64,000 bases of DNA from Burkholderiaceae bacterium (GCA_017992055.1 JAGOPK010000001.1:186001-250000), one strand, 5' to 3'; counted from the first letter of the stretch, positions 46,495-56,750 are shown. Made by a program: numbers and translations. The notes: generated by a model from the sequence alone, not told the origin.

Positions 46495-47621
46495 GCCAAC
46501 CGGTCGAGCTGCCGCGCTGGATGGATGTGGTCGTGCTGCCCCTGGTCAACCTGGCGCTGGCGCTGGCGGTCAGCGCCATCGTCGTCGCGGTGATCGGGCT
46601 CAAGCCCCTGGAGGTCATCTCGCTGCTGGTGCAGGGCGCGTTCGGCACGCGCTCGGGCCTCAGCTACACGCTGTACTACGCCACCACCTTCGTCTTCACC
46701 GGCCTGGCGGTGGCCGTGGCCTTCCACGGCGGCCTGTTCAACATCGGCGGCGAGGGCCAGGCCATGGTCGGCGGCCTGCTGCTGGCGCTGGCGGCGCTGA
46801 AGCTGGCGCCGGGCCTGCCGGCGGCGCTGATGCTGCCGCTGCTGGTGGCCAGCGCCATGGCCGGTGGCGCCGCCTGGGCCGCGGTGCCGGCGGCGCTGCA
46901 GGCCTGGCGCGGCAGCCATGTGGTCATCACCACCATCATGTTCAACTTCATCGCCTCGGCCCTGCTGGCCTGGCTGCTGGTCAACCACCTGAAGGCGCCG
47001 GGCGGCATGACGGTGGAATCGGTGGCCTTTGCCGACAGCGCCCACATGCCCGGCATGCACCAGCTGCTGGGCGCGCTGGGCATCGAATGGCCGCGCACGC
47101 CGCTGAATGCCACGCTGCTGCTGGCCGTGGTGGCGGCCTTTGCGGTGTGGGCCCTGCTGTGGCGGCTGCGTGCCGGCTACGAGCTGCGCGCCGTGGGCCA
47201 TGCGCCCGAGGCCGCGCAGTACGCCGGCATGCATCCGCAGCGCCAGGTGATGACGGCGATGCTGATCTCCGGCGCGCTGGCCGGCCTGGTCGGCGTCAAC
47301 GAGCTGGCCGGCGTGCAGCACCGGCTGCTGCTGGACTTCGTCGCCGGCGCCGGCTTCACCGGCATCGCCGTCAGCCTGATCGGCCGCAACCATCCGCTGG
47401 GCATAGCGCTGGCCTCGCTGCTGTTCGGCGCGCTGTACCAGGGCGGCGCCGAGCTGGCCTTCGAGGTGCCGGGCTTTTCCCGCGACATGGTGACCACGCT
47501 GCAGGGCCTGATCGTGCTGTTCTCCGGCGCCATGGCCCAGGTGGCCGCGCCCTGGCTGGCGCGGTTGTATGCGCTGGCGCGGCCGGTGCGGCCGGTGGCT
47601 GCGGGAGCCGCCCATGGATGA
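46491..47621 (+). CDS. ABC transporter permease, nucleoside type (first subunit)
   Basis: 376-residue inner-membrane protein of the BPD_transp_2 family with about nine to ten hydrophobic segments. Conserved stretches include AFHGGLFNIGGEGQAMVG, the coupling segment GHAPEAAQYAGMHPQ and VAGAGFTGIAVSLIGRNHP. The GTG at 46491 overlaps the epimerase stop and has AAGGA 9 nt upstream. It overlaps the second permease gene by 8 bp; the two form the heterodimeric channel of the nucleoside importer. Confidence 0.9.
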   Translation: MSQPVELPRWMDVVVLPLVNLALALAVSAIVVAVIGLKPLEVISLLVQGAFGTRSGLSYTLYYATTFVFTGLAVAVAFHGGLFNIGGEGQAMVGGLLLALAALKLAPGLPAALMLPLLVASAMAGGAAWAAVPAALQAWRGSHVVITTIMFNFIASALLAWLLVNHLKAPGGMTVESVAFADSAHMPGMHQLLGALGIEWPRTPLNATLLLAVVAAFAVWALLWRLRAGYELRAVGHAPEAAQYAGMHPQRQVMTAMLISGALAGLVGVNELAGVQHRLLLDFVAGAGFTGIAVSLIGRNHPLGIALASLLFGALYQGGAELAFEVPGFSRDMVTTLQGLIVLFSGAMAQVAAPWLARLYALARPVRPVAAGAAHG

Positions 47622-48591
47622 AACCCTGCTGGGCGGATTGCTGGCGTCGACGCTGCGTGTGTCGACGCCGCTGATCCTGTGCGCGCTGGCCGGCCTGATC
47701 AGCGAGCGCTCCGGCGTCATCGACCTGGGCCTGGAAGGCAAGATGCTGCTGGCCGCCTTTGCCGCTGGTGCCACCGGCGCCGTCACCGGCAGCTGGCCGC
47801 TGGCCCTGGCCGCGGCGGTGGCGGTGGGCGTGGCGCTGTCGATGCTGCACGGCTATGCCTGCGTCAGCCATGGCGGCGACCAGGTGGTGATGGGCATGGC
47901 GCTGACCATGATCGCCGCCGGCCTGTCCATCGTGCTGGGCATCGCCTGGTTCAAGCAGGGCGGCCAGACGCCGCCGCTGGCCGATGCGGCGCGGCTGGGG
48001 CCGCAGCTGCTGGCCGTGGGCGAGGCGCTGAAGGCCGTGCCGCTGGTCGGCACGGTGATCGGCCTGGGCCTGTTCGGCCACAACGCCCTGGTCTACCTGG
48101 CCCTGGCCCTGGTGCCGGGCATGTGGTGGTTTCTCTACCGCACGCGGCTGGGCCTGCGCCTGCGCGCCACCGGCGACAACCCGGCGATGGTCGATGCCGC
48201 GGGCCTGAGCGTGCTGGGCCTGCGCTATGGCGCGCTGGCCGCCAACGGCGTGCTGTGCGCGCTGGCCGGCAGCTACCTGGTGCTGGCGCAGAACGCCAGC
48301 TTCGTGCCCAACATGACCGCCGGCCGCGGCTACATGGCGCTGGCGGCGATGATCTTCGGCAAGTGGCGGCCGGTGGCGGCGCTGTGGGCCTGCCTGCTGT
48401 TCGGCTTTCTGGATGCGCTGGCCATCCGCCTGCAGGGCGTGGCCCTGCCCGATGCGCTGGGCGGCGGCACGGTGCCGGTGCAGGCCATCCAGGCCCTGCC
48501 CTATGTGCTGACCGTGGTGCTGCTGGCCGGCTTCATCGGCCATGCACGCGCGCCGGCGGCACTCGGCACGCCGTACTTGAAGGAGCGCTGA
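47614..48591 (+). CDS. ABC transporter permease, nucleoside type (second subunit)
   Basis: 325-residue BPD_transp_2 membrane protein, the partner of the preceding permease. Recognisable parts are LISERSGVIDLGLEGKML near the start, HGGDQVVMGMALTMIAAG, the coupling segment GDNPAMVDAAGLSVLG, and AGRGYMALAAMIFGKW. The ATG at 47614 lies inside the end of the previous gene and has GGGAG upstream. It is followed 5 bp later by cdd, linking import to nucleoside breakdown. Confidence 0.9.
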   Translation: MDETLLGGLLASTLRVSTPLILCALAGLISERSGVIDLGLEGKMLLAAFAAGATGAVTGSWPLALAAAVAVGVALSMLHGYACVSHGGDQVVMGMALTMIAAGLSIVLGIAWFKQGGQTPPLADAARLGPQLLAVGEALKAVPLVGTVIGLGLFGHNALVYLALALVPGMWWFLYRTRLGLRLRATGDNPAMVDAAGLSVLGLRYGALAANGVLCALAGSYLVLAQNASFVPNMTAGRGYMALAAMIFGKWRPVAALWACLLFGFLDALAIRLQGVALPDALGGGTVPVQAIQALPYVLTVVLLAGFIGHARAPAALGTPYLKER

Positions 48592-48596
48592 GCACG

Positions 48597-49010
48597 ATGG
48601 TCGTCGACGATGCCCTGATGGCCCGCCTGGTGCAGGCCGCCCGTGCGGCGCGCCAGCGCGCCTATGCGCCGTACTCGCGCTTTGCGGTCGGCGCCGCCCT
48701 GCTGGACGAGGCCGGCCGCATCCATGCCGGCTGCAATGTCGAGAATGCCGCCTATCCGCAGGGCCAGTGCGCCGAGGCCACGGCCATCGGCGCGCTGGTG
48801 ATGGCCGGCGGCGCGCGCATCCTGGCCGCGGCCGTGGTCGGCGTGGCCGACGAGCCGGTCACGCCCTGCGGCGGCTGCCGCCAGCGGCTGCGCGAGTTTG
48901 CCGCCGGCGACTGCAACATCTGGGTTGCCGACCTGGATGCCGTGCGCGCGCGCTTCACGCTGGACGCCCTGCTGCCGGCCAGCTTCGGCCCGGCCCATCT
49001 GAAACTCTGA
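48597..49010 (+). CDS. cdd: Cytidine deaminase
   Basis: 137-residue homotetrameric-type zinc deaminase converting (deoxy)cytidine to (deoxy)uridine. The zinc/catalytic motif is CAEATAIGAL (Cys ligand, catalytic Glu) and the second ligand pair is PCGGCRQRL. The N-terminal YAPYSRFAVGAAL is the usual substrate-loop sequence. AAGGAG lies inside the end of the permease gene 11 nt upstream of the ATG. It is the sixth gene of the nucleoside operon. Confidence 0.96.
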   Translation: MVVDDALMARLVQAARAARQRAYAPYSRFAVGAALLDEAGRIHAGCNVENAAYPQGQCAEATAIGALVMAGGARILAAAVVGVADEPVTPCGGCRQRLREFAAGDCNIWVADLDAVRARFTLDALLPASFGPAHLKL

Positions 49011-49014
49011 CGCC

Positions 49015-49836
49015 ATGACCGACACCCTCACCGAACAGATCGCCCGCAGCGTCGAGCGCATCCGCGCCAGCGGCGCCGCCACGCCCGAGCTGGCCATCGT
49101 GCTGGGCTCGGGCTGGGACGGCATCGCCGAGCTGGTCGAGCAGGCCATCGACATCCCCTACCAGGAGCTGCCGGCCTTTCCGGTGCTGGGCGTGGCCGGC
49201 CATGCCGGCACGCTGCGCCTGGGCGCCATCGGCGGCCGGCCAGTGGCCCTGCTGCGCGGCCGCAAGCATGCCTATGAAAGTGGCGACCCGGCCGGCATGA
49301 AGGGCGCGATCCGCACGCTGGCGGCGCTGGGCGTGCCGCTGCTGCTGCTGACCAATGCCGCCGGCAGCCTGAGCGCACAGATGCCGCCGGGCTCGCTGAT
49401 GCTGATCAGCGACCACCTGAACATCGTGCAGCGCACGCCGCTGCATGGCGAGAGCGACAACCGCCGCTTCGTCGACATGGGCGCGGCCTACGACCCCGAC
49501 CTGCGCGACCAGGCTGCCGCCGCCGCCAGCGCCGCCGGCATCGAGCTGCACGAGGGCGTCTATGCCTGGGTGCTGGGCCCGCAGTTCGAGACCCCGGCCG
49601 AGATCCGCATGCTGATCACGCTGGGCGCCCAGGCGGTGGGCATGAGCACCGTGCCCGAAACCATCCTGGCCCGCCATGCGGGGCTCAAGGTGCTGGGCCT
49701 GTCCATGCTCACCAACATGGGCGCCGGCCTGTCCGACGAGACACTGAGCCACGGCCACACGCTGCACACGGCCCAGGCCACGGCGGCCCTGGCCTCGCGC
49801 CTGCTGGCGGCGGTGGTGCCGGCGCTGCGCGGCTGA
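49015..49836 (+). CDS. punA: Purine-nucleoside phosphorylase (trimeric, PunA/XapA type)
   Basis: 273-residue enzyme phosphorolysing inosine, guanosine and related nucleosides. Family motifs are IVLGSGWDGIAE (phosphate loop), GRKHAYESGD, TNAAGSLSAQMPPG, GPQFETPAEIRML (catalytic Glu) and SMLTNMGAGLSD (Asn binding 6-oxopurines). The length fits the trimeric class. It starts 4 bp after cdd and ends the nucleoside operon. Together with Add it would convert imported adenosine to hypoxanthine and ribose-1-phosphate. Confidence 0.93.
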   Translation: MTDTLTEQIARSVERIRASGAATPELAIVLGSGWDGIAELVEQAIDIPYQELPAFPVLGVAGHAGTLRLGAIGGRPVALLRGRKHAYESGDPAGMKGAIRTLAALGVPLLLLTNAAGSLSAQMPPGSLMLISDHLNIVQRTPLHGESDNRRFVDMGAAYDPDLRDQAAAAASAAGIELHEGVYAWVLGPQFETPAEIRMLITLGAQAVGMSTVPETILARHAGLKVLGLSMLTNMGAGLSDETLSHGHTLHTAQATAALASRLLAAVVPALRG

Positions 49837-49867
49837 GCGGCTGCAGCCGCTGCAGCACCTGCAGCGC

Positions 49868-50494
49868 CTACAGCGGCGTGCGCAGCGCGTCGGCCATCGG
49901 CGGCAGCTCGGCGGCCAGGCGGATCAGCTCGTCGATGCGGCGCACGCCGAACTTGCTGCGCAGCGCCGCCACCTGGGTGCGCAGCGTCGACAGCTGCACG
50001 CCATGCTCGCGCGCCAGCCCGGCCACGCGCTGGCCGGCCAGCAGGCCGGCCAGCACACGCTGCTCGGCCTCGGTCAGCGCATAGACCTGGCCCAGCAGGG
50101 CCACCACCAGGTCGGGCGCCAGCTGGCGCCGGCCCAGCAGCAGCACCGAGCGTGGCGACTGGCCGGCCGGCGTGGCCAGCGGCAGCAGCGCGGCCAGGCG
50201 CAGGCGCTGGCCGTCGTGCAGCGGCAGCAGCTGGCGCAGGCCACCCCGCGCCGCCGCCAGCTGGGCCGTGCGCAGCCGCGCCTGGCTGGGCTCGTCGGCG
50301 GCGGCCAGCGTGCCATCGGGCAGGCGGCGCAGCAGGCCGCCGTCCTGCAGCTCGCGGCGCGCGGCCTCGTTGGCCAGCAGCGGCTGCAGCCGCAGGTCCA
50401 GCACCAGCACGCCGGAGTCCAGCGTGTCCAGCACCGCGGCCAGGGCCGCGGCATCCAGCGGGCGGGGCGGCGGCCGCTCGGCGTCGGTGGCCAT
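49868..50494 (-). CDS. LuxR-type helix-turn-helix regulator with PAS-like N-terminus
   Basis: 208 residues. The C-terminal ~65 residues are a GerE/LuxR-type HTH: ALTEAEQRVLAGLLAGQ, then the recognition-helix region QLSTLRTQVAALRSKFGV. The first ~130 residues have a PAS-like start (LDTLDSGVLVLDLRLQPLLAN) with no receiver Asp. It is therefore a one-component or protein-partner regulator. Its ATG lies 3 bp after the stop of the degenerate GGDEF gene, so the two are co-translated. Targets may include the divergent ECF-kinase operon; this is inference. Confidence 0.8.
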   Translation of the reverse strand: MATDAERPPPRPLDAAALAAVLDTLDSGVLVLDLRLQPLLANEAARRELQDGGLLRRLPDGTLAAADEPSQARLRTAQLAAARGGLRQLLPLHDGQRLRLAALLPLATPAGQSPRSVLLLGRRQLAPDLVVALLGQVYALTEAEQRVLAGLLAGQRVAGLAREHGVQLSTLRTQVAALRSKFGVRRIDELIRLAAELPPMADALRTPL

Positions 50495-50497
50495 GGC

Positions 50498-51007
50498 TCA
50501 GCCCCGGCCGGCGGCGGTCTGCAGCAGCTCGGCCGCGCGCTGGCCATCGCGGCCGGCCAGCGCATGGCCGATGCGCAGCTGCGGTCGCAGCAGCTCGGTG
50601 CCGATGCGGTAGTCCTCGGCCAGCAGGCGCAGCAGGCGATCGCGCACCAGGGCCGCGGCGCGCTCGTCGGCATCCAGCAGCAGCACGGCGAAGCAGTGGC
50701 CTTCCAGCGCCAGCACCTCGTCGGTGGCGCGCACGCGGGCGCGCAGGCGCCGGCCCAGGGCCGTCAGCAGCGCCTCGCCACCCTGGGCCGGCAGGCCGCC
50801 GACGGCCAGGTGCAGCAGCGCGGCCGAGCGGGCCCGCCGCCGGCAGGCGCCCAGGTGGGCATCGAGCAGGGGCAGGGCGGCGACGCTGCCGCTGAGCGCC
50901 GCGGCCGTGGGCGGCCAGGCCGGCTCGCGCCCGCCGCCGGCTGCGGCGGACGACATCGTGGACGATTGGGAGGATGGGGAGGACGACGTTCCGGGGGCGA
51001 TGTGCAT
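50498..51007 (-). CDS. Degenerate GGDEF-domain protein retaining the RxxD I-site
   Basis: 169-residue soluble protein. After a Ser/Ala-rich N-terminus (about 1-40), residues about 45-165 align by eye with a GGDEF domain: LLDAHLGACRRRARSA, then EALLTALGRRLRARVRATD, FAVLLLDADE and a C-terminal RPQLRIGHAL. The catalytic GGDEF is EGHCF (102-106), and the metal/GTP-binding Asp region is reduced to a GGL-type loop, so cyclase activity is not expected. The I-site RATD (Arg93-Asp96) is at the canonical spacing of five residues. ATG 51007 is chosen for GAGAAG 5 nt upstream. A c-di-GMP-binding role (as for PelD) is inference. Confidence 0.68.
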   Translation of the reverse strand: MHIAPGTSSSPSSQSSTMSSAAAGGGREPAWPPTAAALSGSVAALPLLDAHLGACRRRARSAALLHLAVGGLPAQGGEALLTALGRRLRARVRATDEVLALEGHCFAVLLLDADERAAALVRDRLLRLLAEDYRIGTELLRPQLRIGHALAGRDGQRAAELLQTAAGRG

Positions 51008-51022
51008 CTGTACTTCTCGTTC

Positions 51023-51039
51023 GGGTCCGCAACGGACCC
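51023..51039. promoter_or_regulatory. Palindrome in the divergent region between the GGDEF-like and ECF genes
   Basis: GGGTCCG (51023-51029) and CGGACCC (51033-51039) flank a 3-nt centre. The element lies 16-32 bp upstream of the GGDEF-like gene and 76-92 bp upstream of the ECF gene. It is a candidate operator or leader hairpin. Confidence 0.45.
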
Positions 51040-51114
51040 CTGCAACGACAGCCAACGCGCAAACCCGGCGCCGCCCGACATCGCCGGCCGCGGCCCGCGA
51101 TAGAGTGCCGCGCC

Positions 51115-51735
51115 ATGAGCGATGCCACCGACGCCGATCCCGCGGCCGACGCCGAGATCAACCGCCTGCTGCAGGCCGCCGGCCGTGGCGATGCCCGCGC
51201 CGCCGATGCGGTGGTGGCCCTGCTGTACCGCGAGCTGCGCGTGCTGGCGCGCAGCCGGCTGCGGCGCTCGGGCGAGTTCACCCTGCTCGACACCACGGCC
51301 CTGGTGCATGAGAGCTATCTGCGCCTGCAGTCGGCCCAGGCCGCCGGGGGCGAAGGCGCCGAGGCCGCGCCGCCGGTGTTCAGCGACCGCCAGCACTTTT
51401 TTGCCTATGCCGCGCGGGCCATGCACAGCGTGGTCGTCGACCTGGTGCGTGCGCGCCAGGCGCAGCGCCGCGGCGGTGATGCCGAGCACCTGCCGCTGGA
51501 CACCGCGGTCATCGAGCAGGCCGCCGATCCGGCCCACGACGCCGAGATCCTGCGCGTGCACGAGGCCTTGCAGGCCCTGGCCCAGGCCGATGCCCGCCTG
51601 GCCACGGTGGTGGAGATGCGCTACTTCGGCGGCCTGTCCGAGACCGAGATCGCCCAGGCCCTGGGCGTGACCGAGCGCACCGTGCAGCGCGACTGGCAGA
51701 AGGCGCGTCTGTGGCTGGCGATGTCGCTGCGATGA
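51115..51735 (+). CDS. ECF-like RNA polymerase sigma factor (Ser/Thr kinase-associated family)
   Basis: 206 residues with sigma region 2 (YRELRVLARSRLRR and HESYLRLQ; FFAYAARAMHSVVVDLVRAR) and region 4 (VVEMRYFGGLSETEIAQALGVTERTVQRDW). The type matches the ECF group of TIGR02999, whose genes are commonly found beside serine/threonine kinase genes, as here. No anti-sigma factor gene is adjacent. The stop overlaps the kinase ATG (ATGA), making kinase control of the sigma factor a reasonable inference. Confidence 0.9.
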   Translation: MSDATDADPAADAEINRLLQAAGRGDARAADAVVALLYRELRVLARSRLRRSGEFTLLDTTALVHESYLRLQSAQAAGGEGAEAAPPVFSDRQHFFAYAARAMHSVVVDLVRARQAQRRGGDAEHLPLDTAVIEQAADPAHDAEILRVHEALQALAQADARLATVVEMRYFGGLSETEIAQALGVTERTVQRDWQKARLWLAMSLR

Positions 51736-54482
51736 GCGACGGCGCCGCGCCCGCACCCCAGCCGCCATCGCCCGCCACCTGGGCCCGCCTGGGCCCGCTG
51801 CTCGACGAGCTGCTGGACCTGGAGCCGGCGGCGCGCGAGCAGCGCCTGGCCGCGCTGCGTGGCCAGGATGCCGCGCTGGCCGCGCAGCTGGCGGCCTGGC
51901 TGGCCCAGGACCAGGCCCTGGCCGGCGCCGACTTCCTGCAGGCGCCGGCCCTGCCCGGCCTGGCTCGGCTGGCGGGCGCCGCCGGTGCCGGCGCCCAGGC
52001 CGGCCAGCGCATCGGCGCCTACACGCTGGAGTCGCTGATCGGCGAAGGCGGCATGGGCAGCGTCTGGCGCGCCCTGCGCAGCGACGGCCGCTACCAGGGC
52101 CGGGTGGCGATCAAGTTCCTGCGCGGCGGCCTGCTGGGCGCCGGCGACGCCGGGCGCTTTGCCCGCGAGGGCGCGATCCTGGCCCAGCTGGACCATCCGC
52201 ACATCGCCCGCCTGCTCGACGCCGGCCTGGCCGACGACGGCCAGCAGCCCTATCTGGTGCTGGAATATGTGGACGGCGAGCCGCTGGATGCCCATGTGCA
52301 GCGCCGCCAGCTCGACCTGGCGGCCACGCTGCGCCTGTTCGTCGATGTGCTCGATGCCGTGGCCCATGCGCACAACCGCCTGGTGCTGCACCGCGACCTG
52401 AAGCCCTCGAACATCCTGGTCGATGGCCAGGGCCGCATCAAGCTGCTGGACTTCGGCATCGCCAAGCTGCTCGATGGCGAGGGCGATGGCCAGGCCCAGG
52501 CCGCCACCGAGCTGACCCAGCGCGCCGGCCGCGCCTTCACGCCGCAGTACGCCGCGCCCGAGCAGCTGGCCGGCGGCGCGCTGGGCATGGCCACCGATGT
52601 GTATGCGCTGGGCGTGCTGCTCTACGGCCTGCTGGGCGGCGGCCATCCGACGCCGGCGGCCACCGGCCGCACCACGCCGCTGGCGCTGATGCAGGCGGTG
52701 CTGGAGACCGAGCCGCGGCGCCTGTCGGAGGCCGTGCGCGCCCGCGGCGGTGCCGACGCCGGCCGCCGCGCGCGGGCCCTGCGCGGCGACCTGGACACCA
52801 TCGTCGCCAAGGCGCTGAAGAAGGCGCCGCAGCAGCGCTATGCCAATGCCGCGGCCCTGGCCGAGGACCTGCGCCGCTGGCTGGCGCACCAGCCCATCCG
52901 CGCCCGGCCCGACAGCGCCGCCTATGTGGCCGCCAAGTTCGTGCGCCGCCACCGCTGGGCCGTGGGCGCCGGCAGCACGGCGCTGCTGGCCCTGGGCCTG
53001 GCCGTGGCCGGCGCGCTGCTGGAGGGCCGCGAGGCCCGGCGCCAGCGCGACCAGGCCGAGGCGCTGATCGAGTTCATGCTCGGCGACCTGCGCCAGCGCC
53101 TGCAGCCGGTGGGCCGGCTGGACGTGCTGGACGTGGTCGGCGAGAAGGTGCTGGCCCACTATGCCGCCGATGCCGCGGCCGGCGGCGCCCAGCAGCTGGA
53201 TGCCGATGCGCTGGCGCGGCGTGCCCGCGCCCTGCACCTGCTGGGCGAGATCGCCGAGAAGCGCGGCCGGCTCGACGAGGCCGCGCGCCGCTTCGACGAG
53301 GCCACGCGCAGCACCGGCCTGCTGCTGGCGCGCGAGCCGGCCAACGGCCAGCGCCTGTTCGACCAGGCGCAGAGCGTGTACTGGCTGGGTTATGTGGCGC
53401 GCCGCCGCGGCCAGCTGGACCAGGCCGAGGCCCAGTTCGGGCGCTATGTGGCGCTGACGCGGCAGCTGCTGGTGCTGGACCCGCAGCGCGCCGACTGGCG
53501 CATCGAGGCGGCGATGGCCGAGCAGGGCCTGGGCGTGGTGCAGCTGGAGGCCGGGCGTGCGGGCCAGGCCCTGCAGGCCTTCCAGGCCGCGCTGCCGGCC
53601 TTCCAGGCCCGCGCCGCGGCCGATCCCCGGCCCGAGACCCTGCAAAGCCTGGCCAATGCCCATGGCTGGGTGGCCGGCGCCCAGCGCGCCCTGGGCGATG
53701 CCCAGGCCGAGCAGGCGGCCCAGCAGGCCAAGGTGCAGGCCTTGCTGCAGCTGCCGGCGGCCCAGCGCACGCCGGCGGCCCGGCATCTGCTGGCCGTGGC
53801 CTGGCGCGACCTGGGCGCGCTGGCGCTGGAGCAGGGCCCGGCCGGCCAGGCCGCGGCGGCCCAGGCCCTGGGCGAGGCCTGGCAGGCCTGGCAGGAGCTG
53901 ATGGCCCTGGATGCGGCCAACCTGGACTGGCAGGGCCAGGCCCTGCTGACCCTGCTGGACCTGGCCCAGCTGGAGCGCGCCCGCCAGCAGCTGCCCGCGG
54001 CCCGCGAGCACCTGGCCCGGGCCCAGCAGATCCTGCCGCGCCTGCTGCAGGCCGATGCCGGCAAGCTGTACTGGCAGATCGAGCTGCGCGGCGCCACGCT
54101 GCTGCAGGCCGAGGCCCTGGGCCAGGCCGGCGCGCCCGAGCTGGCGGCCTTCGTGGCCGAGCTGCAGCAGCGCCATGGCGATCTGGCGGCGCTGTCGGCG
54201 CTGCGCCGGCGCGTGCTGGCCGAGGTTTCGCTGGCCCTGGGCCGGCGCCTGGCGCAGCAGGGCCAGGCCGCCGCGGCCCGGCCGCACTGGCAGCGCGTGC
54301 TGCAGCTGCTGGGCGATGCCCAGGCGCGGCGCGATTTCCGTGCGATCTGTCTGCAGGCGCTGGCTCTTGCAGAGCTGGGCGAGCTACAGCTGGCGCGGCG
54401 TCTGGCCGATGACATCGAGGCATCGGCCTTCCGGCACCCGGTGTACGCCGAGCTGCGCCGGCGGCTCGCCGCCCCGACCTGA
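51732..54482 (+). CDS. Serine/threonine protein kinase with TM helix and long helical (TPR-like) domain
   Basis: 916 residues. The N-terminal ~90 residues are helical. The Hanks-type kinase domain (about 95-380) has IGEGGMGSVWRA (Gly loop), VAIKFL (Lys), HRDLKPSNIL (His220-Arg221-Asp222), LLDFGIAKLL and YAAPEQL. One transmembrane helix is near 411-433. The remaining ~480 residues are Ala/Gln/Leu-rich helical repeats of TPR type, probably extracytoplasmic. Translational coupling to the ECF sigma gene suggests that the kinase phosphorylates it or its partner. The ATG at 51732 overlaps the sigma stop. Confidence 0.92.
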   Translation: MSDGAAPAPQPPSPATWARLGPLLDELLDLEPAAREQRLAALRGQDAALAAQLAAWLAQDQALAGADFLQAPALPGLARLAGAAGAGAQAGQRIGAYTLESLIGEGGMGSVWRALRSDGRYQGRVAIKFLRGGLLGAGDAGRFAREGAILAQLDHPHIARLLDAGLADDGQQPYLVLEYVDGEPLDAHVQRRQLDLAATLRLFVDVLDAVAHAHNRLVLHRDLKPSNILVDGQGRIKLLDFGIAKLLDGEGDGQAQAATELTQRAGRAFTPQYAAPEQLAGGALGMATDVYALGVLLYGLLGGGHPTPAATGRTTPLALMQAVLETEPRRLSEAVRARGGADAGRRARALRGDLDTIVAKALKKAPQQRYANAAALAEDLRRWLAHQPIRARPDSAAYVAAKFVRRHRWAVGAGSTALLALGLAVAGALLEGREARRQRDQAEALIEFMLGDLRQRLQPVGRLDVLDVVGEKVLAHYAADAAAGGAQQLDADALARRARALHLLGEIAEKRGRLDEAARRFDEATRSTGLLLAREPANGQRLFDQAQSVYWLGYVARRRGQLDQAEAQFGRYVALTRQLLVLDPQRADWRIEAAMAEQGLGVVQLEAGRAGQALQAFQAALPAFQARAAADPRPETLQSLANAHGWVAGAQRALGDAQAEQAAQQAKVQALLQLPAAQRTPAARHLLAVAWRDLGALALEQGPAGQAAAAQALGEAWQAWQELMALDAANLDWQGQALLTLLDLAQLERARQQLPAAREHLARAQQILPRLLQADAGKLYWQIELRGATLLQAEALGQAGAPELAAFVAELQQRHGDLAALSALRRRVLAEVSLALGRRLAQQGQAAAARPHWQRVLQLLGDAQARRDFRAICLQALALAELGELQLARRLADDIEASAFRHPVYAELRRRLAAPT

Positions 54483-54495
54483 ACCCGAGCGCCCC

Positions 54496-54855
54496 ATGCA
54501 AGCCCCCCTCAGCGAATCCATCGTCAGCGTCAGCGTGATCGACGGCCAGGTGGCCGTCAGCCCCGACCCGTTGCAGGTCCAGGGCGAGGACCACTGCCTG
54601 AGCTTCCAGCTCGTGACGCCCGGCTACAGCTTTCCCACCCTGGGCGCCATCGTCATCGAAGGCGGCCACAAGACCCAGTTCCCCGAGCCGCCGGTGTGGG
54701 TGGACGCCCAGACCGTGACGCTGCGCGACCGCAACTGCAACCGCACGCCCAGGAGCTACAAGTACACCGTGGTCGTGCTCGACAGCCGTGGCCGCCGCCA
54801 CACGCTGGACCCGGAGATCGTCAACGAGGGCACGCCGCGCATGGCCGAGGCCTGA
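54496..54855 (+). CDS. Small hypothetical protein, DP-EP-like
   Basis: 119 residues, mostly beta-strand, no signal peptide. The order of conserved pieces (VSVIDGQVAVSPDPLQVQG, then AIVIEGG, YKYTVVVLD and LDPEIVNEG) resembles the small DP-EP family of unknown function; this is recognition from memory and moderate. It lies 13 bp after the kinase gene and is probably the third gene of the ECF-kinase operon, hence a possible target or accessory. The ribosome-binding site is weak. Confidence 0.6.
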   Translation: MQAPLSESIVSVSVIDGQVAVSPDPLQVQGEDHCLSFQLVTPGYSFPTLGAIVIEGGHKTQFPEPPVWVDAQTVTLRDRNCNRTPRSYKYTVVVLDSRGRRHTLDPEIVNEGTPRMAEA

Positions 54856-54859
54856 GCCC

Positions 54860-54899
54860 AAAAAAATCGCCGCCGGTGCAGCGGGCTGCACGGCGGCGA
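54860..54899 (-). terminator. Rho-independent terminator of the glycerol operon
   Basis: A long hairpin: TCGCCGCC (54867-54874) pairs with GGCGGCGA (54892-54899) and GTGCAG (54876-54881) with CTGCAC (54886-54891), one bulged G and a 4-nt loop. Seven A immediately to the left form the U run on the minus strand. It lies 48 bp past the glpV stop and may also act on the opposite ECF-kinase transcript. Confidence 0.85.
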
Positions 54900-54946
54900 G
54901 GGTCAAGGGCAGGCCAGAGCGACCTGCCGCAGACAGGCAAGCGGGA

Positions 54947-56677
<1,731 letters not shown>

Positions 56678-56704
56678 GGTGTCTTCTCCTCGTTTGGGTG
56701 GTTT

Positions 56705-56750
56705 GCTTCCCCGTTTGTGATCTCCAGGATCACTGCCGCCCCGGGGAAGC
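56705..56750 (-). promoter_or_regulatory. Nested intra-operon hairpin between the DUF2160 gene and glpV
   Basis: GCTTCCCCG (56705-56713) pairs with CGGGGAAGC (56742-56750), and inside this GTGATC (56717-56722) pairs with GATCAC (56728-56733). The element fills the middle of the 107-bp gap, the largest inside the operon. It has no U run, so an mRNA-stability or differential-expression role is more likely than termination. Confidence 0.5.
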
